From M3007 sp964484205 (GTDB lineage: Bacteria > Bacteroidota > Bacteroidia > Chitinophagales > Saprospiraceae): a stretch of DNA of 64,000 nucleotides. The DNA is taken from the NCBI GenBank assembly GCA_964484205.1, contig CAZAEZ010000003.1, forward strand, positions 1 to 64,000. The letters run 5' to 3'. The position numbers and the translations under genes were made by a program. The notes beneath the pieces were generated by a model. That model was not told the DNA's origin and made no database searches. It saw only the letters and a list, made by a program, of their open reading frames with translations. Positions 17,400-25,517 of this stretch are shown piece by piece (position 1 is the first letter of the stretch; each line of letters starts with the position of its first letter).

Positions 17400-18581
17400 A
17401 TGCGAAAATTTGCCGCGAAGCGGATATACCCGGTTGCCACGGATCCTATCGAAAATGGTGTGGTCATTACGGATGATTCGGGGAAAATCCTGGCCATTGA
17501 ACGCCAGGCACAACACGATCCGGCCAGTCTCGAACAGGTTGACGGAGTTTTAGTCCCCGGATTTATTAATACCCATTGCCACCTGGAGTTATCGCACATG
17601 AAGGGCATGGTGGACACCGGCACCGGATTGATCCCTTTCATTACCAGCGTCGTCACCAAGCGCAACCTGGCTGCCGAGGTGATCGCCGAGGCCATTGCGC
17701 GCGCCGAACAGGACATGCTAGATGCCGGCATTGTGGCCCTGGGTGATATTTCCAACACGACCGACACGTTTGCCGTGAAGGCCCGCGGGCGCATGCGCTA
17801 CCATACGTTTGTGGAAGTGTTTGATTTTTTGCAGGATGCCAACGCAGAAAAAACATTTGCCGGCGGGAAAGCCGTGTATGAAAAACTTCAATTGGCGCCC
17901 GGCAGTACACGTTCGCTGGCGCCGCATGCGCCCTACTCCGTCAGTCCCGGTTTGTTTGAAAAAATTAATGCCGCTAATCCGGCTTCGGGGAGCGTCACCA
18001 GCATTCACAACCAGGAAACGCCGCCCGAAAATGAACTGTTCGAACAGGGCAGCGGCGCGTTTTACGATTTTTACAAGCTGTTTGATGTTTCATTAGCGCA
18101 TTTTGAGGCGCCGGGCAAACCCTCCATTTTCTATGCCTTGCAACATATGAACCCGGCACTCCGGAGCTTATTTGTGCACAACACCCTGAGCACGCCGGAT
18201 GACATCCGCGCTGCGCAAGCCTGGAGCCCGCATACCTTTTGGACGACCAGCCCGAACGCCAATTTGTACATTGAAAACCGGCTCCCGAATTATCAATATT
18301 TTCTGGATGCCGGCGCCCGCGTCACCATCGGTACCGACAGCCTGACCTCCAACTGGCAGCTTTCCATTTTGGAGGAAATGAAAACGATTGCGCGGTATCA
18401 GAGCTATGTTTCCTTCGAACAGTTGCTACGCTGGGCTACGTTGAACGGCGCCGAAGCGCTGGGGTTCGAGGATACGCTGGGTAGTTTGGAGGCGGGGAAA
18501 ACACCGGGGGTGCTGGTGCTGCATGGGCTGGGGGCTGGCGAACATTTGGGCGCGGCAGTTTCGGTGCGGCGGTTGGTGTGA
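17400..18581 (+). CDS. Amidohydrolase (TRZ/ATZ-like deaminase or chlorohydrolase)
   Basis: The ATG at 17400 gives 393 residues; the start nine codons upstream is less likely because homologous proteins begin near MRKFxAxxI. Metal-dependent hydrolase features: LVPGFINTHCHLELSH with His59 and His61 (HxH), APHAPYSV with a metal-binding His, SIHNQE, VHNT, and GTDSLTSNW with the catalytic Asp. This is the subtype III amidohydrolase pattern seen in cytosine, guanine and aminofutalosine deaminases. The exact substrate cannot be assigned; an aminofutalosine-type role in menaquinone synthesis is only one option. It lies next to tRNA-Cys. Confidence 0.83.
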   Translation: MRKFAAKRIYPVATDPIENGVVITDDSGKILAIERQAQHDPASLEQVDGVLVPGFINTHCHLELSHMKGMVDTGTGLIPFITSVVTKRNLAAEVIAEAIARAEQDMLDAGIVALGDISNTTDTFAVKARGRMRYHTFVEVFDFLQDANAEKTFAGGKAVYEKLQLAPGSTRSLAPHAPYSVSPGLFEKINAANPASGSVTSIHNQETPPENELFEQGSGAFYDFYKLFDVSLAHFEAPGKPSIFYALQHMNPALRSLFVHNTLSTPDDIRAAQAWSPHTFWTTSPNANLYIENRLPNYQYFLDAGARVTIGTDSLTSNWQLSILEEMKTIARYQSYVSFEQLLRWATLNGAEALGFEDTLGSLEAGKTPGVLVLHGLGAGEHLGAAVSVRRLV

Positions 18582-18588
18582 GGATTTT

Positions 18589-18647
18589 GGGCGACCGCAA
18601 GGGTGGGCGACCGCAAGGGTGGGCGACCGCGAGGGTCGCCCCTACGG
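18589..18647. repeat. Short REP-like repeat, relative of 15 kb array
   Basis: Three near-identical units of GGGCGACCGCAAGGGT type end in GGGTCGCCCCTACGG, the same edge as the minisatellite at 15006-15313. This is probably a dispersed intergenic repeat family of this genome. Confidence 0.75.
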
Positions 18648-18721
18648 TGGGGAAATTTATTTGGGCGGTGCTTGCACGCTTGAGAGATTTGGGTTTATCT
18701 TTGCCGCCCGTTCACAAAAAC

Positions 18722-18795
18722 GGTATCGTGGCCGAGGGGTTAGGCACAGGTCTGCAAAACCTGCTACAGCGGTTCGAATCCGCTCGATACCTCCA
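18722..18795 (+). tRNA. tRNA-Cys (GCA)
   Basis: Cloverleaf: acceptor GGTATCG pairs with CGATACC, the anticodon stem CAGGT/ACCTG encloses CTGCAAA with anticodon GCA, and the T arm AGCGG-TTCGAAT-CCGCT is perfect. The discriminator is T, followed by an encoded CCA. It is the likely integration target of the island to its right; its 3' end is repeated at 37486-37510. Confidence 0.95.
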
Positions 18796-19450
18796 CAGGA
18801 AATCAATGCCGCCGTAACGTTTGTTCGTTGCGGCGTTTTTTTTGTGCCCGGAGATTGAGCCCCCACATATAGGATCGGAATTCGACGCGCTGAAAACGAC
18901 CGGGCAAAATACTGCCGGTAGCTCCGCTATCTGGCTATCAAGCAGCTCAACTAATTTGGATGTTTCGGATGGAAGGGAGCGGACAATACCCATCCAACAC
19001 AGGGCTCCCAATTTTCTCCGCCCAATTAGTCTTGCCATGAAAGAAAGCAATCGTCGCAATGGCTTTTCAGAATCAACCCTGTGGGGCTTCGGCAGTTTGG
19101 CACAATAATAGTTACGTGGAAAAACATACCGCTTTTGGTATATTTTCTGCCGATTGCTCAAATGATCGGATTGGATGAGCCTCAAGTTACATGGATTGAA
19201 TTCCCTCCCTTTCCTCCATGCAGAAATTAGAAGGTTGGTACCGACGAACACTTCAAGACTCCAATCATGGCTTCTTCATCATCCTTTGGCCGTCTACAAC
19301 TGCGAGTCATCCAGTCGGTAAATACGGGTTGTGAGGACCGGAAGTTGAATGTGACCCTTACGCGGGCGCGGGAGCAAAGGCAGTCGGCCGCATGCTGGGC
19401 CTGAATTTTACAGAAAGCCTTAATATTAAGCCGGAGATTGCTCACACCTA
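18796..19450. other. Gene-poor left end of the island
   Basis: Apart from the terminator, these 655 bp show no convincing gene. Frames that read on the minus strand across the tRNA are artefacts. A 45-codon frame from 19267 to about 19404 has no recognisable features. It is probably decayed island DNA. Confidence 0.5.
18810..18843 (+). terminator. Terminator after tRNA-Cys
   Basis: The arms CGCCGTAACG (18810-18819) and CGTTGCGGCG (18826-18835), with one G-T pair, are followed by eight T. This is an intrinsic terminator for the tRNA gene, similar to the hairpin at the right island end. Confidence 0.85.
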
Positions 19451-19780
19451 TTGACTGTGGAAGAAAAAACGCCGCAATTCAACGACATCCTGCCCGTGCT
19501 GGAGGCATACTGCTGGAGCGACCTTGCCTTCCGGCATGATTTCTACGACGTGGATTATCTGCCGGAAAATGACCGGGTGCGGTACACGATACACCCGGAG
19601 GCTCGGCGGGAGGTGCTTAAGCGGCGGCTGGAGTTGAATCACCGGGTGTATGGGGAGGAAGTGGCACGGGGGTTGCATGGGAAGGGGAAGGGGAAGAAGC
19701 GCACTGCTGCTGGGGCGTCTGGGGAGGAAGGCTCGGCTTTGCTTCGGGAAGAGCAGGGGCGGCAGGGGGAGTTGTTTTAG
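19451..19780 (+). pseudogene. C-terminal fragment of an N6-adenine DNA methyltransferase-like protein
   Basis: About 109 residues with LPVLEAYCWSDLAFRHDFY, YLPENDRVRYTIHPEARREVL and KRRLELNHRVYGEEVARGLH, then a Lys/Gly/Glu-rich tail ending QGELF. I recall this block as the extreme C-terminus of large class I N6-adenine DNA methyltransferases of restriction systems, which often end in QGxLF. A stop codon lies just upstream at 19427 and there is no methylase core, so this is probably a truncated leftover. The start codon is uncertain (TTG at 19451 or GTG at 19457). It may be transcribed with the genes that follow. Confidence 0.42.
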
Positions 19781-19800
19781 AAAATTCAATATTAATTTAT

Positions 19801-20709
19801 ATGCTACAGGTTCATCCAAAATTAAACCAAGCTTTTGAAGCTGATTTACAAAAACTGGTCAGCATTGATCTGCCAGCAAACAGGCCAATTAAATACATTG
19901 AGTATGAAGAAGTTTTAAGAGCTCATTACTTAATTGCCGATTACTTTCAGGAACAAGGCGAACAAGTAATATGTGGGGTAAAAGATCATAATTTGTTATG
20001 CTCAGCAATTGGGAGGCAAACTACCGGCTTTGCTGGAAAAACGAAATGGAATACAATGGAAGAGGTCTGTGCCACTCTTTTTTACGGAATTGTTAAAAAT
20101 CACTCGTTTCATGACTGCAATAAAAGGACAGGGCTTTTAGTCTTGATTTATCAGCTATATAAGAATGGTCGCACATTTACAATTCGTCAACGTGATTTAG
20201 ACCGGCTAGCAATTAATGTTGCATCAAATAGATTATTTGAAAAGAAAAAAGGTATTTTCTTGTATAAGGAAGCTAAAAAAATTGAAAAATTGGATGATAA
20301 AGAAATTTGTTTACTGGCGCATTTAATACATAAATATAGCCGCCCTATCGATAAAAGATTTTATACCATTACTTATCAGGAATTTAATCGATTGTTAAAC
20401 AAACACAATGTTTTTCTTGAAAACCCATCTGGAAATTTTATTGATGTAATAAAAATAGAAGACAAACGTGTTGGAGGCTTTTTGGGCATTGGAGGCAAAA
20501 CAGAACAGGTTCGTACAAAGGTATTACAGATTGGTTTTCCCTCTTGGAAGAGTCAAATGCATTCTAAAGCACTAAAAGAAGTATTAAAAGCTACTCGGCT
20601 AACATCGGAATATGGTATTGACTCACAAGTGTTTTTTAATGGCGTTGAGCCTATGAATAGTTTGATTGCTGAATATAGTGGGCCACTTACTAGATTGAAA
20701 AACAAGTAA
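19801..20709 (+). CDS. Doc/Fic-family protein with extra C-terminal domain
   Basis: The 302-residue protein has an N-terminal Fic/Doc domain. The signature HSFHDCNKRTG (His101, Phe103, Asp105, Asn107, Lys108, Arg109) matches Doc (HxFxDxNKRT), a kinase-like toxin that phosphorylates EF-Tu in the P1 phage case. Typical Doc proteins are only about 125-130 residues. Here residues about 190-302 add a second module (YQEFNRLLNKHNVFLENPSGNFIDV, then a late HSKALKEVLKATRL helix) that resembles HicA-like small RNA-binding folds. No separate antitoxin is visible next to it. The A+T content is well above the neighbours, suggesting recent transfer. Confidence 0.82.
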   Translation: MLQVHPKLNQAFEADLQKLVSIDLPANRPIKYIEYEEVLRAHYLIADYFQEQGEQVICGVKDHNLLCSAIGRQTTGFAGKTKWNTMEEVCATLFYGIVKNHSFHDCNKRTGLLVLIYQLYKNGRTFTIRQRDLDRLAINVASNRLFEKKKGIFLYKEAKKIEKLDDKEICLLAHLIHKYSRPIDKRFYTITYQEFNRLLNKHNVFLENPSGNFIDVIKIEDKRVGGFLGIGGKTEQVRTKVLQIGFPSWKSQMHSKALKEVLKATRLTSEYGIDSQVFFNGVEPMNSLIAEYSGPLTRLKNK

Positions 20710-20718
20710 ACTATAACT

Positions 20719-21198
20719 ATGACCTACTGGCTAAAACCCATCGGCACAACCGAACTACCCCTTCCGGAAGCGGCATACAAGCAGTATCGCTACGAGGTAC
20801 ATTATTCCAAAGCACGGCGTCCAACCGGCGTGCATGTTGGCGACATTTTGCTCTTGTATGCTGTCGGCCACAAATGCTTGGTTGGCTATTGCGAAGTAAT
20901 TTCCAGGATGTTTGAATCGCCACAGTCAGAGCAGGAAGCAGAGCCTTGGCGCATGCGTTTTCCCTATGGGATCTATGCGGAAAATAAAAGCAAGCCTTTC
21001 TCTGAGAACTGGGAGAAAATACTGCTCAAGCCGCAAGGAATTGGAGCAACTTACCATGCATCGACAGGTCTGCCGTTGACCCGTCCGGGTAATGAAGAGT
21101 TGGGCGCCATTGAATGGGGCCATTCCTATTTTGCCTTGGCAGATGACTTTGCCCGGCATTTGATTGCCGAAATGGATAAAATCGCAACTCTCAAATAG
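20719..21198 (+). CDS. EVE/PUA-like domain protein
   Basis: A 159-residue protein that opens MTYWLKPIGTTELP and contains GVHVGDILLLYAVGHKCLVGYCEVIS, the strand pattern of EVE and ASCH domains (PUA-like fold), which bind modified nucleobases in DNA or RNA. EVE proteins are often found beside restriction and helicase genes. It starts 9 bp after the Doc-like gene and precedes the PLD-helicase, so co-transcription is likely. A short conserved-looking stub follows at 21201. The specificity is unknown. Confidence 0.65.
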   Translation: MTYWLKPIGTTELPLPEAAYKQYRYEVHYSKARRPTGVHVGDILLLYAVGHKCLVGYCEVISRMFESPQSEQEAEPWRMRFPYGIYAENKSKPFSENWEKILLKPQGIGATYHASTGLPLTRPGNEELGAIEWGHSYFALADDFARHLIAEMDKIATLK

Positions 21199-21200
21199 TT

Positions 21201-21302
21201 ATGGAAAAAGTATTGCCCACCAAACACCTCTCCGCCCGCGTTCCCTGGCACGACAACCGCTGGAACGGGCGCACTTCTTGCAATGTGCCGGAGCATTGTT
21301 AA
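21201..21302 (+). pseudogene. 33-codon stub resembling the N-terminus of a larger protein
   Basis: The ATG directly after the EVE-like gene opens LPTKHLSARVPWHDNRWNG, then TSC and a stop. RVPWHDxxWxG is a pattern I associate with the first residues of large proteins coded near PLD/helicase defence genes, so this may be all that remains of such a gene. It could instead be a genuine short peptide. Low confidence. Confidence 0.3.
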
Positions 21303-21371
21303 CCTGTAGAATAAATTTTAAGTCAAATCCACCTCAAGCTTCGTTTTTATACAAACACCGAACCCACCCCC

Positions 21372-23819
21372 ATGCGCACCGACCACTGGAACAAACGCGC
21401 CCTCGACTTTCTCCGACCGCACTTCAGTCAGGCCGAACGCCTGGTGCAGATCGCCACCGGTTTTTTCACCATCCAGGGTTACGATTTGGTGCGAGAAGTC
21501 TTGTCCGGCAAATATGTCCAGATTCTGGTAGGTTTTGACGAGCAGTCGAAGGAGCGGCTCCGGCAGAAGTTGATCGAGGATATTATGCTGCACCTGAGCC
21601 AGTGGAGTGCGGAAGACCGCCGGGCGGCAGTGCTCGATCTGGTGGAGCGCATCCGGGCGGGGCGGTTTATTATTACGGAACGGCTGGAACGGGATGAACG
21701 CGTAGACGCCCGTATCCGGAGCCGCGACCATGCCAAGGTGTTTATACTCGACGAATGCAAGGTCATCGTAGGTTCCATCAACCTGACCGCCAGTGGCCTG
21801 CTGTACAATGCAGAAGGCAGCACTTTACAGGATGAGCCCGAACGGGTACAGTTTTTTGTAGAAATGTTCCAACAGTACTGGAACGATAAGCAGACCTACG
21901 ATCTGACCGAGGCACTCTTGCAAGCCTTGCTTGTCTGGTTGAAACTGCACCCGCCATTTGACGTGTACCTAAAGGCTATTCAGACGCTCATTCACGAAGA
22001 AGAAGTTGAACCTCCACGGGAGGCTTATAAAATGCCGGTAGAGTACCAGCAAGTCGTCATCGCCCGGGTGTTGCGGCAGATCAAGCAATACCGGGGCGCA
22101 ATGCTGGTGGCCTCCACCGGTTTAGGAAAAACCGTGATGGCTACGCATGTAGCCTTGCGAATGACCCACGAGCGCAGAACCATCAACTACCTGGTTTTTG
22201 CCCCAAAGCAAGTACACCCGGACTGGAAACGCGCCCTGAAAAGTGCCGGCTTGAGCTGTGATATTTTTACCCGGGAACTGCTCGACCGGGCTGAAGGGGC
22301 CAAAGGCAGAAAGACCCTGGATCTGCACGATGCCCTGGACCAATTGGACGACAAGTATCTGGTCATTATTGACGAGAGCCAGTACTTCCGAAACCAACTC
22401 CGGGCTGGTGATGGACGCAAGCGGCACTCCTTCAACCGCCTGATGGATAAAACCCGTAAAAAGAAGCCTTATATTTTGCTGCTCACGGCTACGCCCTATT
22501 CCAAACAAATCGGTGACCTGAACAGCCAGTTATTGCTGCTGCCGCACACCGCCGAAAAGAAATACCTTACCAACAAAGGCCAATTTGTATTACCCGGCAT
22601 GGTCGATGATCTGATCTCGCCGGAGGCCTGGCGCGTACCCGAAAACGAGCAGTATTTCGAACACTTTCTGAACCTCCCCGTATCTACCGTGATGAGCACC
22701 TCGCAGGTAGCGAAAGATTTTGCCACCAAAACAGCGGAAGGTGAATATCTGATTTTCGGCGCTGAAAAACGCTGGATACCACAAATCGGGATTACTAAAG
22801 TAACGGTACCGCTTTTGGTTGAAACGGAAATGGTAGAAGCCCTGGAGCAGCGCAGCTTCGAGCACCACCGGCTGCGTTTTAAGCACCGGGATACCTGGCG
22901 GATTTCCACCACCACCATTCAAAAAGAAGCGGAAATTGCCTGGACCAGTTCGCCGGCCGCCTTACGCAGTGTTGTTCAGCAAACTATCGACGATAGCTAC
23001 AAAGTCCGGTTTAAACTTTCAGCGGAACGCCGACTCGAATTACTCCAGCCGGTGTTAGACCGCTTATCCGGCATGTCGATTCAGGAGGATGCCAAACTGA
23101 AGCAACTGGTTTCCTTTCTCCAGGAATTCAAACAAGCCGGACGGAAAGTGATCTTATTTACGGAACGCCTGTCCACAGCGATTTACCTGGAAGAATCTTT
23201 ACAGGCGGAAGCGCCAGACGTTTTGGTAGCCAATTCGGTTGCGCAAACTCCGGACGGGCCCGCGCTGAAGGACTTCGAACCGGATGTGTTACAAATGATC
23301 AAGGGTTTTGCCCCGGTGGCCAATGCTGACAAGATAAGTCCCCGTGAAAAATTAGTCGCTTACGATTTGTTTATCAGCACGGATGCCTACAGTACCGGCG
23401 TCAACCTTCAGGATGCCAGTGTGGTCATCAATTACGACCTGGCCTGGACGCCGGATGTGATTATTCAACGGGCTGGGCGTATTCTCCGGTTCTGGCCCCA
23501 ACCACGCCGGGTGGATTTCATTGTTTTCCTGGGTGATTTTACCGACCAGGCCCGCGCCAAGCAAACTTTTATTGTGGAAAACCGCTTGCGGAAATTAGTC
23601 GGGCGGAGCAGCCAGGCTGAAAAATTCAGCGAGCTACCCTTGCTCCCGGAGTCCGATCAGGTGGACTTTGCTTCGCTTAGCGCTTTGTCTTCTATAAAAA
23701 TTGAATACCTGGGGCTTGCCGATCCGGGCCAGATTGAAGAATTTTCCGGGGTGTCGCCTTTTCTCAGACACGTAGCAGTATTGCAGGAACATAAACAGTG
23801 CCGAATCGATACCCAATGA
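21372..23819 (+). CDS. PLD nuclease-superfamily II helicase fusion
   Basis: The 815-residue defence-type protein. Residues about 1-170 form a phospholipase D-like nuclease half-site: DHAKVFILDECKVIVGSINL gives His120, Lys122, Ser135 and Asn137 of the HKD motif. Residues about 225-760 are an SF2 helicase: STGLGKT (248-254, motif I), DESQ (334-337, motif II in place of DEAH), LLTATP (motif III), SSTGVNLQDA-like motif V and QRAGRILR (motif VI). Such proteins probably translocate along and cut foreign DNA. The reading frame ends at 23819, but the family-like C-terminal region continues in the next frame (23788-24165), so the gene is probably frameshifted. Confidence 0.85.
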   Translation: MRTDHWNKRALDFLRPHFSQAERLVQIATGFFTIQGYDLVREVLSGKYVQILVGFDEQSKERLRQKLIEDIMLHLSQWSAEDRRAAVLDLVERIRAGRFIITERLERDERVDARIRSRDHAKVFILDECKVIVGSINLTASGLLYNAEGSTLQDEPERVQFFVEMFQQYWNDKQTYDLTEALLQALLVWLKLHPPFDVYLKAIQTLIHEEEVEPPREAYKMPVEYQQVVIARVLRQIKQYRGAMLVASTGLGKTVMATHVALRMTHERRTINYLVFAPKQVHPDWKRALKSAGLSCDIFTRELLDRAEGAKGRKTLDLHDALDQLDDKYLVIIDESQYFRNQLRAGDGRKRHSFNRLMDKTRKKKPYILLLTATPYSKQIGDLNSQLLLLPHTAEKKYLTNKGQFVLPGMVDDLISPEAWRVPENEQYFEHFLNLPVSTVMSTSQVAKDFATKTAEGEYLIFGAEKRWIPQIGITKVTVPLLVETEMVEALEQRSFEHHRLRFKHRDTWRISTTTIQKEAEIAWTSSPAALRSVVQQTIDDSYKVRFKLSAERRLELLQPVLDRLSGMSIQEDAKLKQLVSFLQEFKQAGRKVILFTERLSTAIYLEESLQAEAPDVLVANSVAQTPDGPALKDFEPDVLQMIKGFAPVANADKISPREKLVAYDLFISTDAYSTGVNLQDASVVINYDLAWTPDVIIQRAGRILRFWPQPRRVDFIVFLGDFTDQARAKQTFIVENRLRKLVGRSSQAEKFSELPLLPESDQVDFASLSALSSIKIEYLGLADPGQIEEFSGVSPFLRHVAVLQEHKQCRIDTQ

Positions 23820-24165
23820 TATTTCGAGTGCGATGACCTACACGGGCGATAGCCAACTGATTTTTCTGTTGCTGGACTTTCAAGGGCAAGCAGAAATTGT
23901 ACTTTACGACATATCCAACAATCAGCTGCTTGCAAAAAAGGAAGATGAAATTTTGAATCTGATTGCCTGCACCCGGAAAACCCCGCTTGCAGAAGTCGAT
24001 CCGGGTCAACTGGAACGTTGTGCCCAACGCGCAAAAAAACTTTGGATGGCCAAACATGAGGTTTTGCCGGAAGTGGAGATTCCGAGAATTTGTGCGTTGT
24101 GGCTTATCCCGGAGGGTAAGGAGCCTGGGTTGGAATTTTTATTGGTTAAGAAATCCGGCATATAG
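23788..24165 (+). pseudogene. Frameshifted C-terminal part of the PLD-helicase
   Basis: Reading the +1 frame from about 23788 gives INSAESIPNDISSAMTYTG, which joins smoothly to the helicase's VLQE at 23781-23789 and continues for about 125 residues (LIFLLLDF, ILYDISNNQLLAKKEDEILNLIACTRKTPL). An ATG at 23833 could also start a separate 110-residue protein. The overlap and continuity favour one original protein of about 930 residues broken by a one-base indel or a sequencing error. No domain is recognised in this part. Confidence 0.6.
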
Positions 24166-24177
24166 ATAATCCCCACA

Positions 24178-24524
24178 AACATAAAAAAACAACACCTGCT
24201 GCAAGCCCTAGCCGAAATAGACCGCGATGGCGTCCCCCCCGCACCAACAATCCACAGGGTGCGATCTGGTGTATAAAAACAAGCCCTATCCGCCCAAGCT
24301 GGTTGTCCGGATTGCCAACCGGCTGGCCAACGGCCGGGAGTTGTGGAATTTTAGCGGGGGCGTAGAAACGAATACTTTTTTGGAAGGGCATGATTTTACC
24401 ATTGTACCAAAAGCCGGAGCCGCCGGTGCAGCTGTATTTGGAAAATCTTCGGAAACGAACGGGTTTGCAGGTGTTTTATGCCTGGTTTGATTTGGAGGGT
24501 GGGGCGTTGATGCCGGCGGTTTAG
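24178..24524 (+). pseudogene. Remnant of a ScoMcrA-like N-terminal head domain
   Basis: Three frames must be joined. LLQALAEIDRDGVPP (from 24178) breaks in a run of C near 24234-24240. HQQSTGCDLVYKNKPYPPKLVVRIANRLANGRELWNFSGGVETNTFL then continues to about 24410, and PEPPVQLYLENLRKRTGLQVFYAW follows in a third frame to the stop at 24524. The middle block is the pattern of the head domain of ScoMcrA-like endonucleases that read modified DNA (5-methylcytosine or phosphorothioate). The nuclease part is missing. Two frame breaks make this a pseudogene or badly called homopolymers. Confidence 0.55.
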
Positions 24525-24532
24525 CGTGCGCC

Positions 24533-24790
24533 TCAAGCCGCCAAACCCAGCCGCGCCCGTGCCTTTGCCAGCATCAGGGGGCGTGCGTCGGGGAGCTGCC
24601 GGACTTCTTCATAGGGCAAGTGAATGACAATGTAGCGCTGGCCGTCTTCAGTCCAGTCATCTTCCTCGCCGCCTTCGGAGGTGCAAATGAATACCATCCC
24701 GATGTTTTGAAGGCCGGGAAATTGATTTTCAATATACTGGGTGTCTACTTTGTCAGCTACATCAGCTTCAACTACTTTTACGACTACCAT
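24533..24790 (-). CDS. Small hypothetical protein
   Basis: No family recognised. I prefer the ATG at 24790 (85 residues) over a TTG at 24835. The sequence MVVVKVVEADVADKVDTQYIENQFPGLQNIGMVFICTS alternates short hydrophobic strands and acidic helices, suggesting a small alpha/beta cytoplasmic protein. It lies just after the membrane protein gene on the same strand and is probably translated from the same message. Confidence 0.55.
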   Translation of the reverse strand: MVVVKVVEADVADKVDTQYIENQFPGLQNIGMVFICTSEGGEEDDWTEDGQRYIVIHLPYEEVRQLPDARPLMLAKARARLGLAA

Positions 24791-24836
24791 ACCAGTTTTT
24801 TTAACAAAGGTAAGTTTGACATGCCAAAAGCGCAAC

Positions 24837-25355
24837 TTACCGCATTATCCGATTGTAAGGCGGTCTTGGTAAACGTTCTGAAAGCGGGCGAGCCAGATTT
24901 TCCGGGAGGTAAGGATAGTGGAAGAGCTGAATCTGTTCCCGCTTCAGGCATTCAGAAAAGCTGCCTTTAAACTCAATGATATAGGAAACATTATTTTGGA
25001 CAAAAAACATTGCAGAGTAGCGCCCAAGCTGACCTTTGCTGGTAACTCCGTACTTCCATACCTCGCCGGTTTTCAGGTAATAAGTGGTTCGGCCGCTGTG
25101 CAGGCATGGATACCAACCGTCTTCTCTCGCAATCAGGACATACTGTTCAGAGTCATCAATTTCATTCAACCGTCTCAGAAGCCGGAGCGTTTCCTGCGGG
25201 TTGAGTTTTGATGCACTGTCGCCCTCACTTTCAAAATCAATCATTGGGATAATCGCAACAGCTACCAATAACAATGCAATGCCGGCGAATAACGGCCAAA
25301 AGGACGCTTGTTTTTTTGTACCCGTGTTTTCCAAGGTGGGTTTGTCGGCGCCCAT
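24837..25355 (-). CDS. Single-pass membrane protein of unknown function
   Basis: The 172-residue protein has a short charged N-terminus, a single transmembrane segment at about residues 18-41 (ASFWPLFAGIALLLVAVAII), and a soluble domain with a GWYPCLHSGRTTYYLKTGEVWKYGVTSKGQLGRY block. The C-terminal part ends RPLSERLPRPPYNRI. This resembles short proteins found with polymorphic-toxin or T6SS-type loci in Bacteroidota, but I cannot name the family. It is divergent from the XRE regulator, with a shared A+T-rich control region. Confidence 0.6.
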   Translation of the reverse strand: MGADKPTLENTGTKKQASFWPLFAGIALLLVAVAIIPMIDFESEGDSASKLNPQETLRLLRRLNEIDDSEQYVLIAREDGWYPCLHSGRTTYYLKTGEVWKYGVTSKGQLGRYSAMFFVQNNVSYIIEFKGSFSECLKREQIQLFHYPYLPENLARPLSERLPRPPYNRIMR

Positions 25356-25458
25356 GGTTAAAATTATAGTTAGATTCAGGTTTCCTGATTAAAGGCTGCG
25401 TGTTCCTATGCGTTGGGTCTCAATTTTTTAATAACTTTCAAACAAATATATGCGATTT

Positions 25459-25499
25459 TGTTATTTATAAATGAACTATCAATAAAAAAATAACAAAAA
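25459..25499. promoter_or_regulatory. Candidate operator between divergent genes
   Basis: TTTGTTATTT (25459-25468) and AAATAACAAA (25490-25499) are exact reverse complements separated by 21 bp, in the A+T-rich space between the membrane protein gene and the XRE gene. Position and symmetry suit binding by the adjacent XRE protein. Confidence 0.45.
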
Positions 25500-25517
25500 T
25501 GAATTTTTGTATTCACC

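Noticed and set aside
18657..19251. Open frames on the minus strand over tRNA-Cys (for example ending in ADSNRCSRFCRPVPNP)
   Set aside because: This peptide type is the well-known translation of the antisense strand of a tRNA gene, not a protein.
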